Origin: Bradyrhizobium erythrophlei
Lineage (GTDB): Bacteria > Pseudomonadota > Alphaproteobacteria > Rhizobiales > Xanthobacteraceae
NCBI RefSeq assembly: GCF_900142985.1
Contig: NZ_LT670849.1
Span: 1,550,001 to 1,614,000, forward strand
Direction: 5' to 3'
DNA: 64,000 nucleotides
Position numbers and translations under genes: made by a program. Positions 48,897-61,016 of this stretch are shown here, piece by piece. How positions within the stretch are numbered: the stretch's first letter is position 1; every line of letters begins with the position of its first letter. The notes under the pieces were generated by a model. That model was not told the origin of the DNA. It made no database searches and saw only the letters and a program-made list of their open reading frames with translations.

Positions 48897-48909
48897 GTGG
48901 GTGAGCACT

Positions 48910-49740
48910 ATGCCGCGATTGAAAAATGCAACCAAAACAGCAATCGCAGCACTCTTGTTGCTGGTTTTCTGGTCGGTGAGTGCTTCAGCCCAGACCGACG
49001 AGATCCAAGTCTACGACGCGCAGATCGCCGAACCTGGCGTCTTCAATTGGATGGTCCATAACAACTTTACCCCTGAAGGGTTGAAGACACCGCGTTTCCA
49101 GGGCGGGCTTGTCCCCAATCAAACACTCAATGGCGTACACGAGTGGGCCTACGGGATGACCGACTGGTTCGAGCAGGGCCTGTACTTGCCGCTCTACAGT
49201 GTGGCCGACGGCGAAGGACCAACGCTGAACGGGTTCAAGGTACGCGAACTCTTTGTCGTGCCCCATGCGGCAGAACAAACCTTTTTCTGCGGCATCAATT
49301 TCGAGTTCAGCTACAACGCCGCGCATTGGGACCCCTATCGGTCCACTTCGGAGATAAGACCCATCCTGGGCTGGCACTTGGGTCAATTCGATTTCATCAT
49401 AAACCCGATCCTCGACAACACGTGGACTGGATTTTCTAACCTCGATTTCGCGCCGTCGGTTCGGCTCGCGTACAACGTCTCGAAGACGTGGGCTGTCGCC
49501 GCGGAAGTGTATTCTGACTACGGACCACTGAAGCATTTTGTGCCAACGGAGCAGCAATCACAGCAACTCTTTGGCGTCATCGATTATAAAGGCGCAGATT
49601 TCAACATCGAGGCGGGCGTCGGCTTCGGTTTGACTCCCGCATCCGATCGCTGGGTTGTGAAGTTGATGATCTCTCGCGATCTCTACAAACCCCCGCAGAA
49701 CGTGAAGAAGGATTATTCGCTTCAGGCCGCAAAAAATTAA
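48910..49740 (+). CDS. secreted outer-membrane-type protein of unknown function
   Basis: A 276-residue exported protein. The signal peptide (TAIAALLLLVFWSVSASA) precedes a domain with alternating aromatic strands (NWMVHNNFTPEGLKTP, YGMTDWFEQGLYLPLY, SVRLAYNVSKTWAVAAEVYSDYG), reading like a small beta-barrel or solute-binding fold. The final LQAAKN lacks a terminal Phe. ATG 48910 is chosen; GTG 48901 is an alternative. It is preceded by two iron-control-element-like sites and followed by a ModA-like gene, so it may act in metal acquisition (inference). Confidence 0.65.
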   Translation: MPRLKNATKTAIAALLLLVFWSVSASAQTDEIQVYDAQIAEPGVFNWMVHNNFTPEGLKTPRFQGGLVPNQTLNGVHEWAYGMTDWFEQGLYLPLYSVADGEGPTLNGFKVRELFVVPHAAEQTFFCGINFEFSYNAAHWDPYRSTSEIRPILGWHLGQFDFIINPILDNTWTGFSNLDFAPSVRLAYNVSKTWAVAAEVYSDYGPLKHFVPTEQQSQQLFGVIDYKGADFNIEAGVGFGLTPASDRWVVKLMISRDLYKPPQNVKKDYSLQAAKN

Positions 49741-49779
49741 GGTTCTTGCCGGGGTTGTTACAGCTAGGGAGGCTGAAAA

Positions 49780-50553
49780 ATGCTGAAACGCGCGCTCGTC
49801 GTTCTAGCCGCTACTCTTGCAATGTCGCTTGCGACATCTGAAGGAGAGACAATGGAAAATCTGACAGTCATGATCTCCGGCGGCTTCTCGCTCGCCTACA
49901 AGCAGGTGTTGCCGGAGTTCGAACGCAGCACCGGCATCAGCGTGACCACGCTGTCCGGCGCATCGCAGGGAACCGGTCCGAAGACCATCAAGTCCCAGCT
50001 TGAACAAGGCACCGAGGTCGATGTGGTCATCCTCTCGGGCGAGGGCCTCGACGAATTGAAGGCCGCGGGGCGGATCACTGCCGGCTCGGAGATGAAGTTG
50101 GCGGGCGTCGCGTTGGGCGCGGCGGTGCGCCAGGGAAGCGCCAAGCCGGATATCGGCAGCGTCGATGCGTTGAAGCGGGCGCTCACCGGCGCACGCATGG
50201 TGGCGCTGCCCGGCAGCACCAGCGGCATTTTCATGAAGGACGAGGTGTTTCCGCGGCTCGGCATCGCCGACAAGGTATCGTCGAAGCTCTACGCGCGCGG
50301 CATCGAATCGACCAACGCACTGGCGGCCGGCGACGCCGATCTCGCCATCGGTCCGGTCAGCGAACAGGTCAATCAGCCCGGCATCGAACTGGTGGGACCG
50401 CTTCCCGACGAGGTGCAACTGGTCCAGATATTCACCGCGGCCATCGTCAAGACGGCGCATAATCCGGAGCAGGCCAAGCGCCTGATTGCGTTCCTGGCGT
50501 CCGATCAAACCACGACCGCCATCAAGAACTCCGGCATGCAGCCGGCTCGGTAA
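49780..50553 (+). CDS. ModA-like substrate-binding protein with two possible starts
   Basis: A type-2 periplasmic-binding-fold protein related to the molybdate-binding ModA family. The mature domain begins at LTVMISGGFSLAYKQVLPEFER and includes SGASQGTGPKTIKSQLEQG and LPGSTSGIFMKDEVFPRLG in the anion-binding clefts. Two starts each have a strong ribosome binding site: ATG 49780 (AGGGAGG) gives a 257-residue protein with a signal-like leader (LKRALVVLAATLAMSLA), and ATG 49852 (GAAGGAGAG) gives a 233-residue protein without one. Homologues I recall begin near the second start. No permease or ATPase gene is adjacent. Follows the iron-control-like gene. Confidence 0.8.
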   Translation: MLKRALVVLAATLAMSLATSEGETMENLTVMISGGFSLAYKQVLPEFERSTGISVTTLSGASQGTGPKTIKSQLEQGTEVDVVILSGEGLDELKAAGRITAGSEMKLAGVALGAAVRQGSAKPDIGSVDALKRALTGARMVALPGSTSGIFMKDEVFPRLGIADKVSSKLYARGIESTNALAAGDADLAIGPVSEQVNQPGIELVGPLPDEVQLVQIFTAAIVKTAHNPEQAKRLIAFLASDQTTTAIKNSGMQPAR

Positions 50554-50586
50554 CGGCCGCAAGCCGCGAAGACCAACGCGGCTGGA

Positions 50587-52197
50587 TCATCCCAGCGCCC
50601 GCAGCTCGCGCCGCAGCACTTTTCCCGTCGCCGTCATCGGCAGGTTATCTGCGAACTGCACAAAGCGCGGATATTCGTGCGCGGCGAGTTTCACTTTCAC
50701 GAAATCCTGGATCTCGCGCGCCAAGGCCTCGCTTGGCGCAAAACCCGGCCGCAGCACGATCCACGCCTTGATCGACTCGGTGCGGACCGGATCGGGAACG
50801 CCGACCACCGCCGACATCGCCACCGCCGGATGTTTCAAGAGACAATCCTCGATCTCCGACGGACCGACGCGATAACCGGCCGTGGTGATGACGTCGTCCT
50901 CGCGGCTCAGGTACCAGAAGTAGCCGTCCTCATCCTGCCGTCCGAGATCGCCGGTCAACAGAAACCCGCCGACATATTTCTTTTGCGTGGCGTCCGGGTT
51001 CTTCCAGTACTCGATCATGGTGACGGGATTGGGCTGTGCGACGGCGATGATGCCGCGCTCGCCCCGCGGCAATTCGTTGCCCGCATCGTCGACGATGCGC
51101 ACGTCGAAACCCGGCGTCGCCTTGCCCATCGAGCCCGGCCGGATCGGAAACAGTTTTGCATTGTTGCCGACCGACAGATTGCATTCGGTCTGGCCGTAGC
51201 CTTCGTGGACTTCGATGCCGAAGGTTGATCGCACCCAATCCAGGAGTTCTGCGCCGAGCGCCTCTCCGCCCGAGAAGATGCTGCGCAACTTCACGCCGGG
51301 ATGACTGACCTCGGCCTGCCGCATCAGCTTCAGTGCGGTCGGCGGCAGGAACACGTTGCGCACGTTGTGTTCGGCCATCAATTGCATCGCGGCATGCGGT
51401 TCGAATTTTTTCGCGCGGTGCCCGACCACCGGCACGCCGTGATAGAGCGAGGGAAACAAGACGTCGAACAAGGCTCCGATCCAGGCCCAGTCGGCCGGCG
51501 TCCACATCACGTCATCGGCTTTGGGGAAGAAATCGTGGATCATCTCGACATTCGGCAGATGACCGAGCAGCACGCGGTGGGCGTGCAGCGCGCCCTTTGG
51601 ATTTCCGGTCGTACCTGACGTGTAAATGATCATCGCGGGATCGTCGGCCGCGGTATCGACGGTCGTAAAATCGCTCGAGGCGGCTTGCAGCGCCGGCCCG
51701 AATTGTTTCGTGCCGGCGGGCGCATCGTCGCCGACGAGATAGATGTTTTTCAGATCGGGAAGGTGGTCGCGGATCTTTTGCAATTTCTGCCATCCGGCCG
51801 CATCGGTGACGATGGTCCTGGCGGCTGAATTGGCAAGGCGAAATTCCAGCGCGTCTTCGCCGAACAGCGCGAACAGTGGAATCGAGATCATGCCGGCGCG
51901 AAAGGCCGCCAGATGCCCGACCAGCAATTCCAGCGACTGCGACAGGAACAGCGCGACGCGGTCGCCGCGCGTGAGCTCATCGGCGACAAGTACGTTGGCG
52001 AAACGGCGCGACAGCACGGCGAGTTCATCGAAAGAGGTGTGGCGCGACGAACCATCCTCGTCGACATAGATCAGCGCGAGGCGGCCGCTTCCGTCGGCAT
52101 GGCGATCGCAGCAGGCGGTCGCCATGTTGAAGCGCTCGGGGATCTCCCAGCGAAACTCGCGGCAAAGTTTGGCGTAATCGTTGGTTTCGGTGAGCAT
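50587..52197 (-). CDS. acyl-CoA synthetase (AMP-forming, AcsM-like)
   Basis: A 536-residue cytoplasmic enzyme that activates carboxylic acids to acyl-CoA via an acyl-AMP. The AMP-binding motif IIYTSGTTGNPKGALHAHR begins near residue 190, YGQTECNLS follows near 337, and the hinge GDLGRQDEDGYFWYLSREDDVITTAGYRVGPSEIED and catalytic C-terminal motif TGKVLRRELR are present. Length and motifs resemble medium-chain acyl-CoA synthetases. The substrate cannot be read. Convergent with the ModA-like gene (33 bases between stops). A stretch of repeat-like sequence follows. Confidence 0.92.
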   Translation of the reverse strand: MLTETNDYAKLCREFRWEIPERFNMATACCDRHADGSGRLALIYVDEDGSSRHTSFDELAVLSRRFANVLVADELTRGDRVALFLSQSLELLVGHLAAFRAGMISIPLFALFGEDALEFRLANSAARTIVTDAAGWQKLQKIRDHLPDLKNIYLVGDDAPAGTKQFGPALQAASSDFTTVDTAADDPAMIIYTSGTTGNPKGALHAHRVLLGHLPNVEMIHDFFPKADDVMWTPADWAWIGALFDVLFPSLYHGVPVVGHRAKKFEPHAAMQLMAEHNVRNVFLPPTALKLMRQAEVSHPGVKLRSIFSGGEALGAELLDWVRSTFGIEVHEGYGQTECNLSVGNNAKLFPIRPGSMGKATPGFDVRIVDDAGNELPRGERGIIAVAQPNPVTMIEYWKNPDATQKKYVGGFLLTGDLGRQDEDGYFWYLSREDDVITTAGYRVGPSEIEDCLLKHPAVAMSAVVGVPDPVRTESIKAWIVLRPGFAPSEALAREIQDFVKVKLAAHEYPRFVQFADNLPMTATGKVLRRELRALG

Positions 52198-52227
52198 GGC
52201 GTAAGCTTAAACCAACACCGCTGCCAC

Positions 52228-52262
52228 TCAACCCTCTCCCACAAGGAGAGGGGGCGATAGAT
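52228..52262. repeat. CCCTCTCC hairpin
   Basis: CCCTCTCC and GGAGAGGG form a short perfect inverted repeat near 52231-52251, a typical fragment of a dispersed intergenic repeat also seen in larger form at 61600-61755. Confidence 0.5.
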
Positions 52263-52277
52263 CAAGCGGGGCGAGGT

Positions 52278-52733
52278 TCAAGAATTAAGCGCCGCCTTCA
52301 CCAAACCGCTGGCTTTGCCGAAATCCATCTGCCCGGCATACTTGCCCTTGAGCTGGCCTACGACCTTGCCCATGTCCTTCATGCCAGCGGCGCCGGTCTC
52401 CTTGATGGCCGCCGCAATCGCGGCCTTCATGTCGTCGTCTGACATCTGCTTGGGCAGGTACGCCGAAATCACCGCGATCTCATCGCGCTCCTGGGCGGCG
52501 AGTTCGGCGCGGCCGCCTTTCTCGTAGAGCTCGACCGATTCCTGGCGCTGCTTGATCATCTTCTGCAACACGCTGAGCAGGTCAGCGTCGGAGAGCGGCG
52601 GCTTGCCCTCGCCGCGCGCGGCAATGTCGGCGTTCTTGATGGTCGAATTGACCATCCGCAACGTGGAGAGCTTGCGCTCTTCCTTGGCCTTCATCGCGTC
52701 CTTGACCGCGTTGTTGATGTCGTCGCGCAGCAT
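52278..52733 (-). CDS. GatB/YqeY domain protein
   Basis: A 151-residue protein of the YqeY family, which shares the GatB C-terminal tRNA-amidotransferase domain but stands alone. Start ATG 52733 (MLRDDINNAVKDAMKAKEERKLSTLRMVNSTIKN); the frame remains open to 53048 without similarity. Long helices and the end QMDFGKASGLVKAALNS are typical. YqeY is usually encoded near dnaG and rpoD in other bacteria; here carA and an acyl-CoA synthetase are its neighbours. A role in tRNA-dependent amidation is unproven. Confidence 0.9.
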   Translation of the reverse strand: MLRDDINNAVKDAMKAKEERKLSTLRMVNSTIKNADIAARGEGKPPLSDADLLSVLQKMIKQRQESVELYEKGGRAELAAQERDEIAVISAYLPKQMSDDDMKAAIAAAIKETGAAGMKDMGKVVGQLKGKYAGQMDFGKASGLVKAALNS

Positions 52734-52868
52734 GGGAATCACCCTCTTTTCGGCTTGAAACGTTGATCTAGGCGGTTCGGCTGACCGAGACAACCGGCGT
52801 TCCGGCCGCGGGCCTGCTAACTGCCCGGAAATATGCTGAAAACGCATGTGAATCAGCCTGAAGCGACT

Positions 52869-52897
52869 TTGACGCGGGCCCCGCACGCGACTATGTA
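52869..52897 (+). promoter_or_regulatory. carA promoter adjoining the start codon
   Basis: TTGACG (52869-52874), 17-base spacer, TATGTA (52892-52897). Transcription would begin within a few bases of ATG 52906, so carA mRNA is probably leaderless; only AAAGG (52898-52901) is near and too close to the ATG for a good ribosome binding site. Confidence 0.7.
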
Positions 52898-52905
52898 AAG
52901 GCTTC

Positions 52906-54096
52906 ATGACGACATCCGGAAATACTGCCGCCTGGCCGGACCACAAGCCGACCGCACTTCTCGTGCTGGCCGATGGAACGGTGCTGGAAGGTTTCGGCCT
53001 TGGCGCCGAGGGCCACGCCGTCGGCGAGGTCTGCTTCAACACCGCCATGACCGGTTATGAGGAGATCCTCACCGACCCCTCCTACGCCGGCCAGCTCATC
53101 ACCTTCACCTTCCCGCATATCGGCAACGTCGGCACCAACGACGAGGATATCGAGACAGTGAACATGGCGGCGACGCCGGGCGCGCGCGGGGTGATCCTGC
53201 GCACCGCGATATCAGACCCCTCGAACTATCGCGCTACGCGGCACCTCGACCAGTGGCTGAAGGCGCGTGGCATCATCGGTCTCTCCGGCATCGACACGCG
53301 CGCGCTGACCGCATTGATCCGCAGCAAGGGCATGCCCAATGGCGTGATCGCGCATGCCAAGAATGGCGAGTTCGACCTCCACGGCCTGAAGGAAGAGGCG
53401 CGGGAATGGCCGGGTCTCGAAGGCATGGACCTGGTGCCGATGGTGACCTCCGCCCAGCGCTTCACCTGGGACGAGACACCGTGGAGCTGGGACAAGGGTT
53501 TCGGACACCAGACCGATCCGGAATTCAACGTGGTCGCGGTCGACTACGGCATCAAGCGCAACATCCTGCGCCTGCTCGCCGGCGTCGGGGCCAAAGTTAC
53601 GGTGGTGCCGGCCACGACCTCGGCCGAAGACATCCTGGCGATGAAGCCGGACGGCGTGTTCCTGTCGAACGGTCCGGGCGATCCGGCCGAGACCGGCAAA
53701 TATGCCGTTCCGGTCATCAAGAAGGTAATCGATTCCGGCACGCCGACTTTTGGCATCTGCCTCGGCCACCAGATGCTGGGGCTCGCCGTCGGCGCCAAGA
53801 CGAAAAAGATGCATCAGGGCCATCACGGCGCCAATCACCCGGTGCGGGACGAGACCACCGGCAAGGTCGAGATCACCTCGATGAATCATGGATTCGCGGT
53901 GGATCAGGCGACGCTGCCGAAAGGCGCGACGCAGACCCACGTCTCGCTGTTCGACGGCTCCAACTGCGGCATTGCGCTCGACGGCAAGCCGGTGTTCTCC
54001 GTGCAATACCATCCGGAAGCCTCGCCGGGCCCGCGCGATTCCCACTACCTGTTCCAGCGCTTCGCCGATTTGATGCGGGCGAAGAAGCGGGCTTGA
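52906..54096 (+). CDS. carA: carbamoyl-phosphate synthase small subunit
   Basis: A 396-residue glutamine amidotransferase subunit that supplies ammonia to CarB for carbamoyl phosphate, feeding arginine and pyrimidine synthesis. The N-terminal domain (about 15-170) contains [34 protein letters not shown]. The class I amidotransferase domain has Cys285 in [27 protein letters not shown] near 255, MNHGFAVD, and the His-Glu pair in [11 protein letters not shown]. The ATG at 52906 lies directly after its promoter. carB is 2.7 kb downstream with unrelated genes between, so the two subunits are not in one simple operon. Confidence 0.96.
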   Translation: MTTSGNTAAWPDHKPTALLVLADGTVLEGFGLGAEGHAVGEVCFNTAMTGYEEILTDPSYAGQLITFTFPHIGNVGTNDEDIETVNMAATPGARGVILRTAISDPSNYRATRHLDQWLKARGIIGLSGIDTRALTALIRSKGMPNGVIAHAKNGEFDLHGLKEEAREWPGLEGMDLVPMVTSAQRFTWDETPWSWDKGFGHQTDPEFNVVAVDYGIKRNILRLLAGVGAKVTVVPATTSAEDILAMKPDGVFLSNGPGDPAETGKYAVPVIKKVIDSGTPTFGICLGHQMLGLAVGAKTKKMHQGHHGANHPVRDETTGKVEITSMNHGFAVDQATLPKGATQTHVSLFDGSNCGIALDGKPVFSVQYHPEASPGPRDSHYLFQRFADLMRAKKRA

Positions 54097-54104
54097 GAAG
54101 ATCC

Positions 54105-54221
54105 TTCGTCATCGCCTGCGACAAACGCAAGGCGTTTGCGCAAGGGAGCGCAAGCGAGGAAGTGATCCAGCGTTCTCTTTGAACTGGATTGCTTCGCTGA
54201 CGCTCGCAATGACGGGTTGCC
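54105..54221. repeat. CATTGCGAGCGAAG repeat after carA
   Basis: Imperfect inverted copies of CGTCATCGCCTGCGA .. and CTGGATTGCTTCGCTGACGCTCGCAATGACGG match the repeat at 20605-20684 including the CTGGATTGCTTCG core. Confidence 0.75.
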
Positions 54222-54289
54222 AGGACTGGCGTCCTTGATCGCTATTTGATATGACGTATATCATTGCATTTTCCGCTCGGAGTTCCCTC

Positions 54290-54802
54290 ATGACCGACAC
54301 TTCTGCCCGCAAGGTCGAATACGGCGTGACGCTCACGGACGTGATGGCCTCGATGAAGGGCATCGATTTCCTGCGCGCCATGCTCATCGAGGGCAAATTC
54401 CCGGCGCCGCCGATCATGCAGAACATCGAGCCGTTTGATCATGTGGTCGAGCCCGGGATCGTTTCGTTCTCCAGCGTGCCCGGCTTTCGCCACTACAATC
54501 CGATCGGCTCCGTGCATGGCGGTTACGCCGCGACGCTGCTGGATTCCGCGATGGGTCTTGCTGTGCACTCGATGCTGCCGCCCGGCTCAGGCTACACCAC
54601 GCTCGAATTCAAGGTCAGCTTCATCCGCGGCATGACAAAGGACACCGGCGTCGTGCGAACCGAGGGCCGCACGCTCAATGTCGGCCGCCGCGCCGCCACC
54701 GCGGAGGCGCGCATCACCGATGCCAGGGGCCACCTGCTCGCACATGCGACGACGACCTGTCTGGTTTTCGAGATTCCGGGGCCCGGCGCCAAGGGAATGT
54801 AA
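54290..54802 (+). CDS. PaaI-family hotdog thioesterase
   Basis: A 170-residue single hotdog-fold acyl-CoA thioesterase. NPIGSVHGGYAATLLDSAMGLA is the PaaI core where Asp is catalytic and the Gly pair positions the thioester; YTTLEFKVSFIRGMT is the adjoining strand. ATG 54290 with GGAG is used; the frame is open from 54251. Substrates of the family are small aromatic or medium acyl-CoAs; an acyl-CoA synthetase lies 2 kb away, but a pathway link is a guess. It is flanked by repeats on both sides. Confidence 0.85.
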   Translation: MTDTSARKVEYGVTLTDVMASMKGIDFLRAMLIEGKFPAPPIMQNIEPFDHVVEPGIVSFSSVPGFRHYNPIGSVHGGYAATLLDSAMGLAVHSMLPPGSGYTTLEFKVSFIRGMTKDTGVVRTEGRTLNVGRRAATAEARITDARGHLLAHATTTCLVFEIPGPGAKGM

Positions 54803-54813
54803 ACGTTGGTGGT

Positions 54814-54945
54814 TCCGGTCGTCCCGGCGAAAGCCGGGACCCATAGCCACCAGCCTTCGTTTTGCGAAGAAACTTCGTCCGCGTCCATTTCGAGAATCAC
54901 GCGGTATGGGTCCCGGGTCGCGCTTCGCTTGCCCGGGACGACCTG
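54814..54945. repeat. GGTCGTCCCGGCG inverted repeat
   Basis: GGTCGTCCCGGCGAAAGCCGGGACCCATA (about 54817-54845) is inverted by TATGGGTCCCGGG..CCCGGGACGACC (54905-54945), a composite intergenic repeat with a 60-base centre. Confidence 0.8.
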
Positions 54946-54959
54946 AAAATGTTCGACAG

Positions 54960-55481
54960 CTACGCCGCGTTCGAGCCTTCCTGGCGCGTGGCTTCGAACA
55001 GGAACCAGGTGCGCCGTTCGGTCTCGTCAATGAATGTCTCGAGCAGGCCGGCGGTGCCGGAGTCCTCATGCTCGTCGCACAGCTTGTGCGCCTTTCGCAT
55101 CGCGGCTGCGACGTGCTTGTTGTCTTCCATCAATTCGCGCAGCATTTCGCGCGGCGGCACGTAGCTTTCGTCGTTGTCCTTGATGGTCTGCAATTTGGCG
55201 ACCTGCCCGATCGAGCGCACCGTAGTGCCGCCGATCTTGCGCACCCGCTCCGCCAACTGGTCGGTGGTGGCGAAGATGGCGTCCGAATGCTCGTCGAGCA
55301 TCAGATGATAGTCGCGGAAATGACGGCCGCTGACGTGCCAATGGAAATTCTTGGTTTTCAGATAGAGCGCAAAGGCGTCGGCCAGAAGCACATTGAGCGC
55401 GGCTGAAATCTTGTCGGTGGCGGCCTTCGACAGGTCGCTCGGGGTGTCGAGATCGGGGGAGGTTTTGCTGGCTTTGCTCAC
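54960..55481 (-). CDS. dps: Dps-family ferritin-like DNA-protection protein
   Basis: A 173-residue four-helix-bundle ferritin-like protein forming dodecamers that oxidise and store iron and bind DNA in starvation or stress. The start is GTG 55481, supported by AGGAAGG seven bases upstream; the frame runs open to 55532. The ferroxidase ligands appear at the dimer interface motif KNFHWHVSGRHFRDYHLMLDEH (about 45-66). The N-terminal tail SKASKTSPDLDTPSDLSKAATDK is Lys/Ser-rich, which could bind DNA. Often under oxidative or iron control; no binding site was located by eye. Between repeats downstream and a methyltransferase gene upstream. Confidence 0.9.
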   Translation of the reverse strand: MSKASKTSPDLDTPSDLSKAATDKISAALNVLLADAFALYLKTKNFHWHVSGRHFRDYHLMLDEHSDAIFATTDQLAERVRKIGGTTVRSIGQVAKLQTIKDNDESYVPPREMLRELMEDNKHVAAAMRKAHKLCDEHEDSGTAGLLETFIDETERRTWFLFEATRQEGSNAA

Positions 55482-55596
55482 GATCAGCCTTCCTGTTAGG
55501 TAGCCGGCGATGGACATCGTTCGCCGGACCATTTAACGCCTCATTGGCGGGGCGGTTCCTACGGCGGAACCCTGGTATTTTCGGGCGCTACACCTC

Positions 55597-56298
55597 ATGG
55601 ACGAATGGATCGATTATTACGATTCCACGCATACGATCTATGCGAGCAAGTTGCATCGCGATCTGCATTTTCAGCTGATTGCGCGGGACATCATCGGATA
55701 TATCGGCACGCCCGACGCGGTGGTGTTGGATTACGCCTGCGGCGAGGCGCTATCGGCGGCCCGCGTCGCGGACGCCTGCGGCATGCTCTATCTCGCCGAG
55801 CCTGCGCCCGGGGTGCGCGGACGCCTGATCGCCCGCTTTGCCCCGAATACCAAGGTCCGCGTGCGCTCGCTCGAAGACGTGCGCAAGATGGCCGAACAAT
55901 CGATCGATCTCGTGGTGATGAATTCGGTCACGCAGTACATGACCCCGGAAGAACTCGACGGCGCCTTTGCAAACGTCCGGCGGATCCTGAAGCCCGGCGG
56001 ACGGCTTGTGGTCGGGGACGTGCTTCGCCCCGAGGTCGGCATGCCGCGCGACGTGATCGCGCTGTTGCGTTTTGCCGCTGCCCACGGATTTCTGCGCGAC
56101 GCGCTGATCGGGCTGGTCTCGACGGCATTGTCGGACTATCGGCAATTGCGCAGCCGCGTCGGCCTGGAGCGCTACAGCGAGGCCGACATGGTGGCCAGGC
56201 TTGGGGCAAGCGGCTTCACCGCCTCGCGCGTCGCCGTCAATATCGGCCACAATCCCTGGCGCATGACCTTCGTGGCGCGGCCGTCGCTGGCCACGTGA
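55597..56298 (+). CDS. SAM-dependent methyltransferase (class I fold)
   Basis: A 233-residue methyltransferase-like protein. The SAM motif VVLDYACGEALSAARVADACG begins near 42, a variant of the usual D-x-G-x-G-x-G in which the second Gly is Ala. A second acidic motif follows in DLVVMNSVTQYM and the post-motif ILKPGGRLVVGDV near 135 is typical. The C-terminal 60 residues are helical. Substrate unknown. ATG 55597 has a GGCGGAAC tract in front. It lies just before the repeat and tRNA-like region ahead of carB. Confidence 0.75.
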   Translation: MDEWIDYYDSTHTIYASKLHRDLHFQLIARDIIGYIGTPDAVVLDYACGEALSAARVADACGMLYLAEPAPGVRGRLIARFAPNTKVRVRSLEDVRKMAEQSIDLVVMNSVTQYMTPEELDGAFANVRRILKPGGRLVVGDVLRPEVGMPRDVIALLRFAAAHGFLRDALIGLVSTALSDYRQLRSRVGLERYSEADMVARLGASGFTASRVAVNIGHNPWRMTFVARPSLAT

Positions 56299-56324
56299 AG
56301 GAGTGAACCGAGCGGGCCCGTCTT

Positions 56325-56450
56325 CGCCCTTCCGCCTTCGCTCTTCGAGCTTCGGCGGACATGTCGGGCTACGCCGAGGCAGCCCTCGCTACGAGGTGGC
56401 CTGCCTGGCCGAAGCAGGCGCAGCCTGCGAAGGCTGGTAGGGTTAACCGC
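56325..56450. repeat. dispersed repeat, left of the tRNA-like gene
   Basis: Contains CTTCGCTCTTCGAGCTTCGGCGGACA and GGCCTGCCTGGCCGAAGCAGGC elements that also form short internal hairpins. A similar sequence lies right of the tRNA-like gene. Confidence 0.5.
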
Positions 56451-56494
56451 GACTAACAGTGGCCCCACGGGCGCCGATCGGGAAAGATGGATGC

Positions 56495-56570
56495 GGCCCG
56501 GTGGCGGAAGCGTCGACGCGAGAGCAGTGCAATGCTCTTTATCCTGGTTCAAATCCAGGCCGGGCCTCCA
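56495..56570 (+). tRNA. tRNA-Cys-like gene (anticodon GCA) with irregular arms
   Basis: A 76-base cloverleaf: acceptor GGCCCGG/CCGGGCC, T stem CCTGG/CCAGG with loop TTCAAAT, discriminator T and encoded CCA, as in tRNA-Cys. The anticodon arm, however, is a 6-bp stem AGAGCA/TGCTCT around GTGCAA, a 6-base loop. T then GCA then A is the only reading for a Cys anticodon. The D arm has only GCG/CGC with a 10-base loop and lacks the usual adjacent GG. It may be a divergent functional tRNA, a tRNA used for a special task, or a decaying copy. Not a protein gene. Confidence 0.6.
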
Positions 56571-56690
56571 GCCTTCGCTCGCTTTGCGAGCGAAGGCCAG
56601 GCAGGCCAGCCCTATCAGGCCGAAAGCCAGCCCACCCGGCCCCGCCTCGCCATAGCTCGGAGAGCGAAGGCGGGAAAATGGCGGTTGATG
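56565..56690. repeat. dispersed repeat, right of the tRNA-like gene
   Basis: GCCTTCGCTCGCTTTGCGAGCGAAGG is a strong hairpin and CAGGCAGGCCAGCCCTATCAGG follows, echoing elements of the repeat on the left. Confidence 0.5.
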
Positions 56691-56827
56691 GTCCTTTATT
56701 GGGGGTTTCGCGGTCGCGGAATCTGGTCTAAAGACCGACCGCGCGCGGCGATCACGCGCTTCTGGCTAGGGGACGCGCGGAATGCGCGCCCTTTTTTTGT
56801 GCCCGATTTCCCGGCCCGCGAGTATTG

Positions 56828-60292
<3,465 letters not shown>

Positions 60293-60498
60293 TCATTGGC
60301 GAGCCCAAAAGCCCCTGCAATGATTGGCAATAAAGCCAGCTGGGAACTCTCCGCCCGCATCAATGTTGAGTTGGCCTCCCTTCACCGGGCCGAGTTAACG
60401 GGCTTTTGAACTGTTTCGGCAGTGAAAGCCTGATCTGAAAACGTTTTCGCGCGAGCCAAACCACGATCTGCCGCCCGCGCGGACAAGGGATAGAGAAG
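60293..60498. other. greA leader
   Basis: 206 bases between carB and greA. It should carry the greA promoter; no convincing consensus was identified. A GAGAAG stands close to the greA start. Confidence 0.4.
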
Positions 60499-60975
60499 AT
60501 GATTGAAAAGGTTCCGATGACCGCGGCGGGTCATACCGCGCTCGAGGATGAATTGAAGCAGCGCCAGTCGGTGAATCGTCCGCGCATCATCGAACACATC
60601 GCGGAAGCGCGCTCGCATGGCGACCTTTCAGAAAACGCGGAATATCACGCCGCGAAGGAAGAGCAGTCGCATAACGAAGGCCGCATCGCCGAGCTCGAGG
60701 ACAAGCTCGCGCGCGCAGACATCATCGACATCTCGAAGCTGTCGGGCGACACGATCAAATTCGGCGCGACCGTCACGCTGGTCGATGAAGACACCGAGAA
60801 AAAGGCGGTGTGGCAGATCGTCGGCGAAGTGGAAGCAGACGCCAAGAAAGGCAAGATTTCCATCACCTCGCCGCTGGCGCGCGCGCTGATCGGCAAGAAG
60901 AAAGGCACGACCGTGGAAGTCATGGCCCCCGGCGGCCCCAAATCCTACGAGATCACCAAGGTCGAGTGGCGCTGA
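60499..60975 (+). CDS. greA: transcript cleavage factor GreA
   Basis: A 158-residue transcription elongation factor that enters the RNA polymerase secondary channel and stimulates cleavage of backtracked RNA. The N-terminal coiled coil ([57 protein letters not shown]) ends in a loop carrying the acidic GDLSENAEY tip motif. The C-terminal FKBP-like domain ends [17 protein letters not shown]. Length matches the family. A terminator follows the stop by about 40 bases. Confidence 0.96.
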   Translation: MIEKVPMTAAGHTALEDELKQRQSVNRPRIIEHIAEARSHGDLSENAEYHAAKEEQSHNEGRIAELEDKLARADIIDISKLSGDTIKFGATVTLVDEDTEKKAVWQIVGEVEADAKKGKISITSPLARALIGKKKGTTVEVMAPGGPKSYEITKVEWR

Positions 60976-61016
60976 TTTTTTGAGCCCACTAGCACCTCCG
61001 TAGCCATGAAAATCCG

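Larger units (their letters stand above)
56299..56827. other. repeat-rich region with tRNA-like gene before carB
   Basis: 529 bases holding two copies of a CTTCGCTCTTCGAGC-type repeat (about 56325-56450 and 56565-56690) and the tRNA-Cys-like gene between them. No protein gene supported. Confidence 0.6.
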
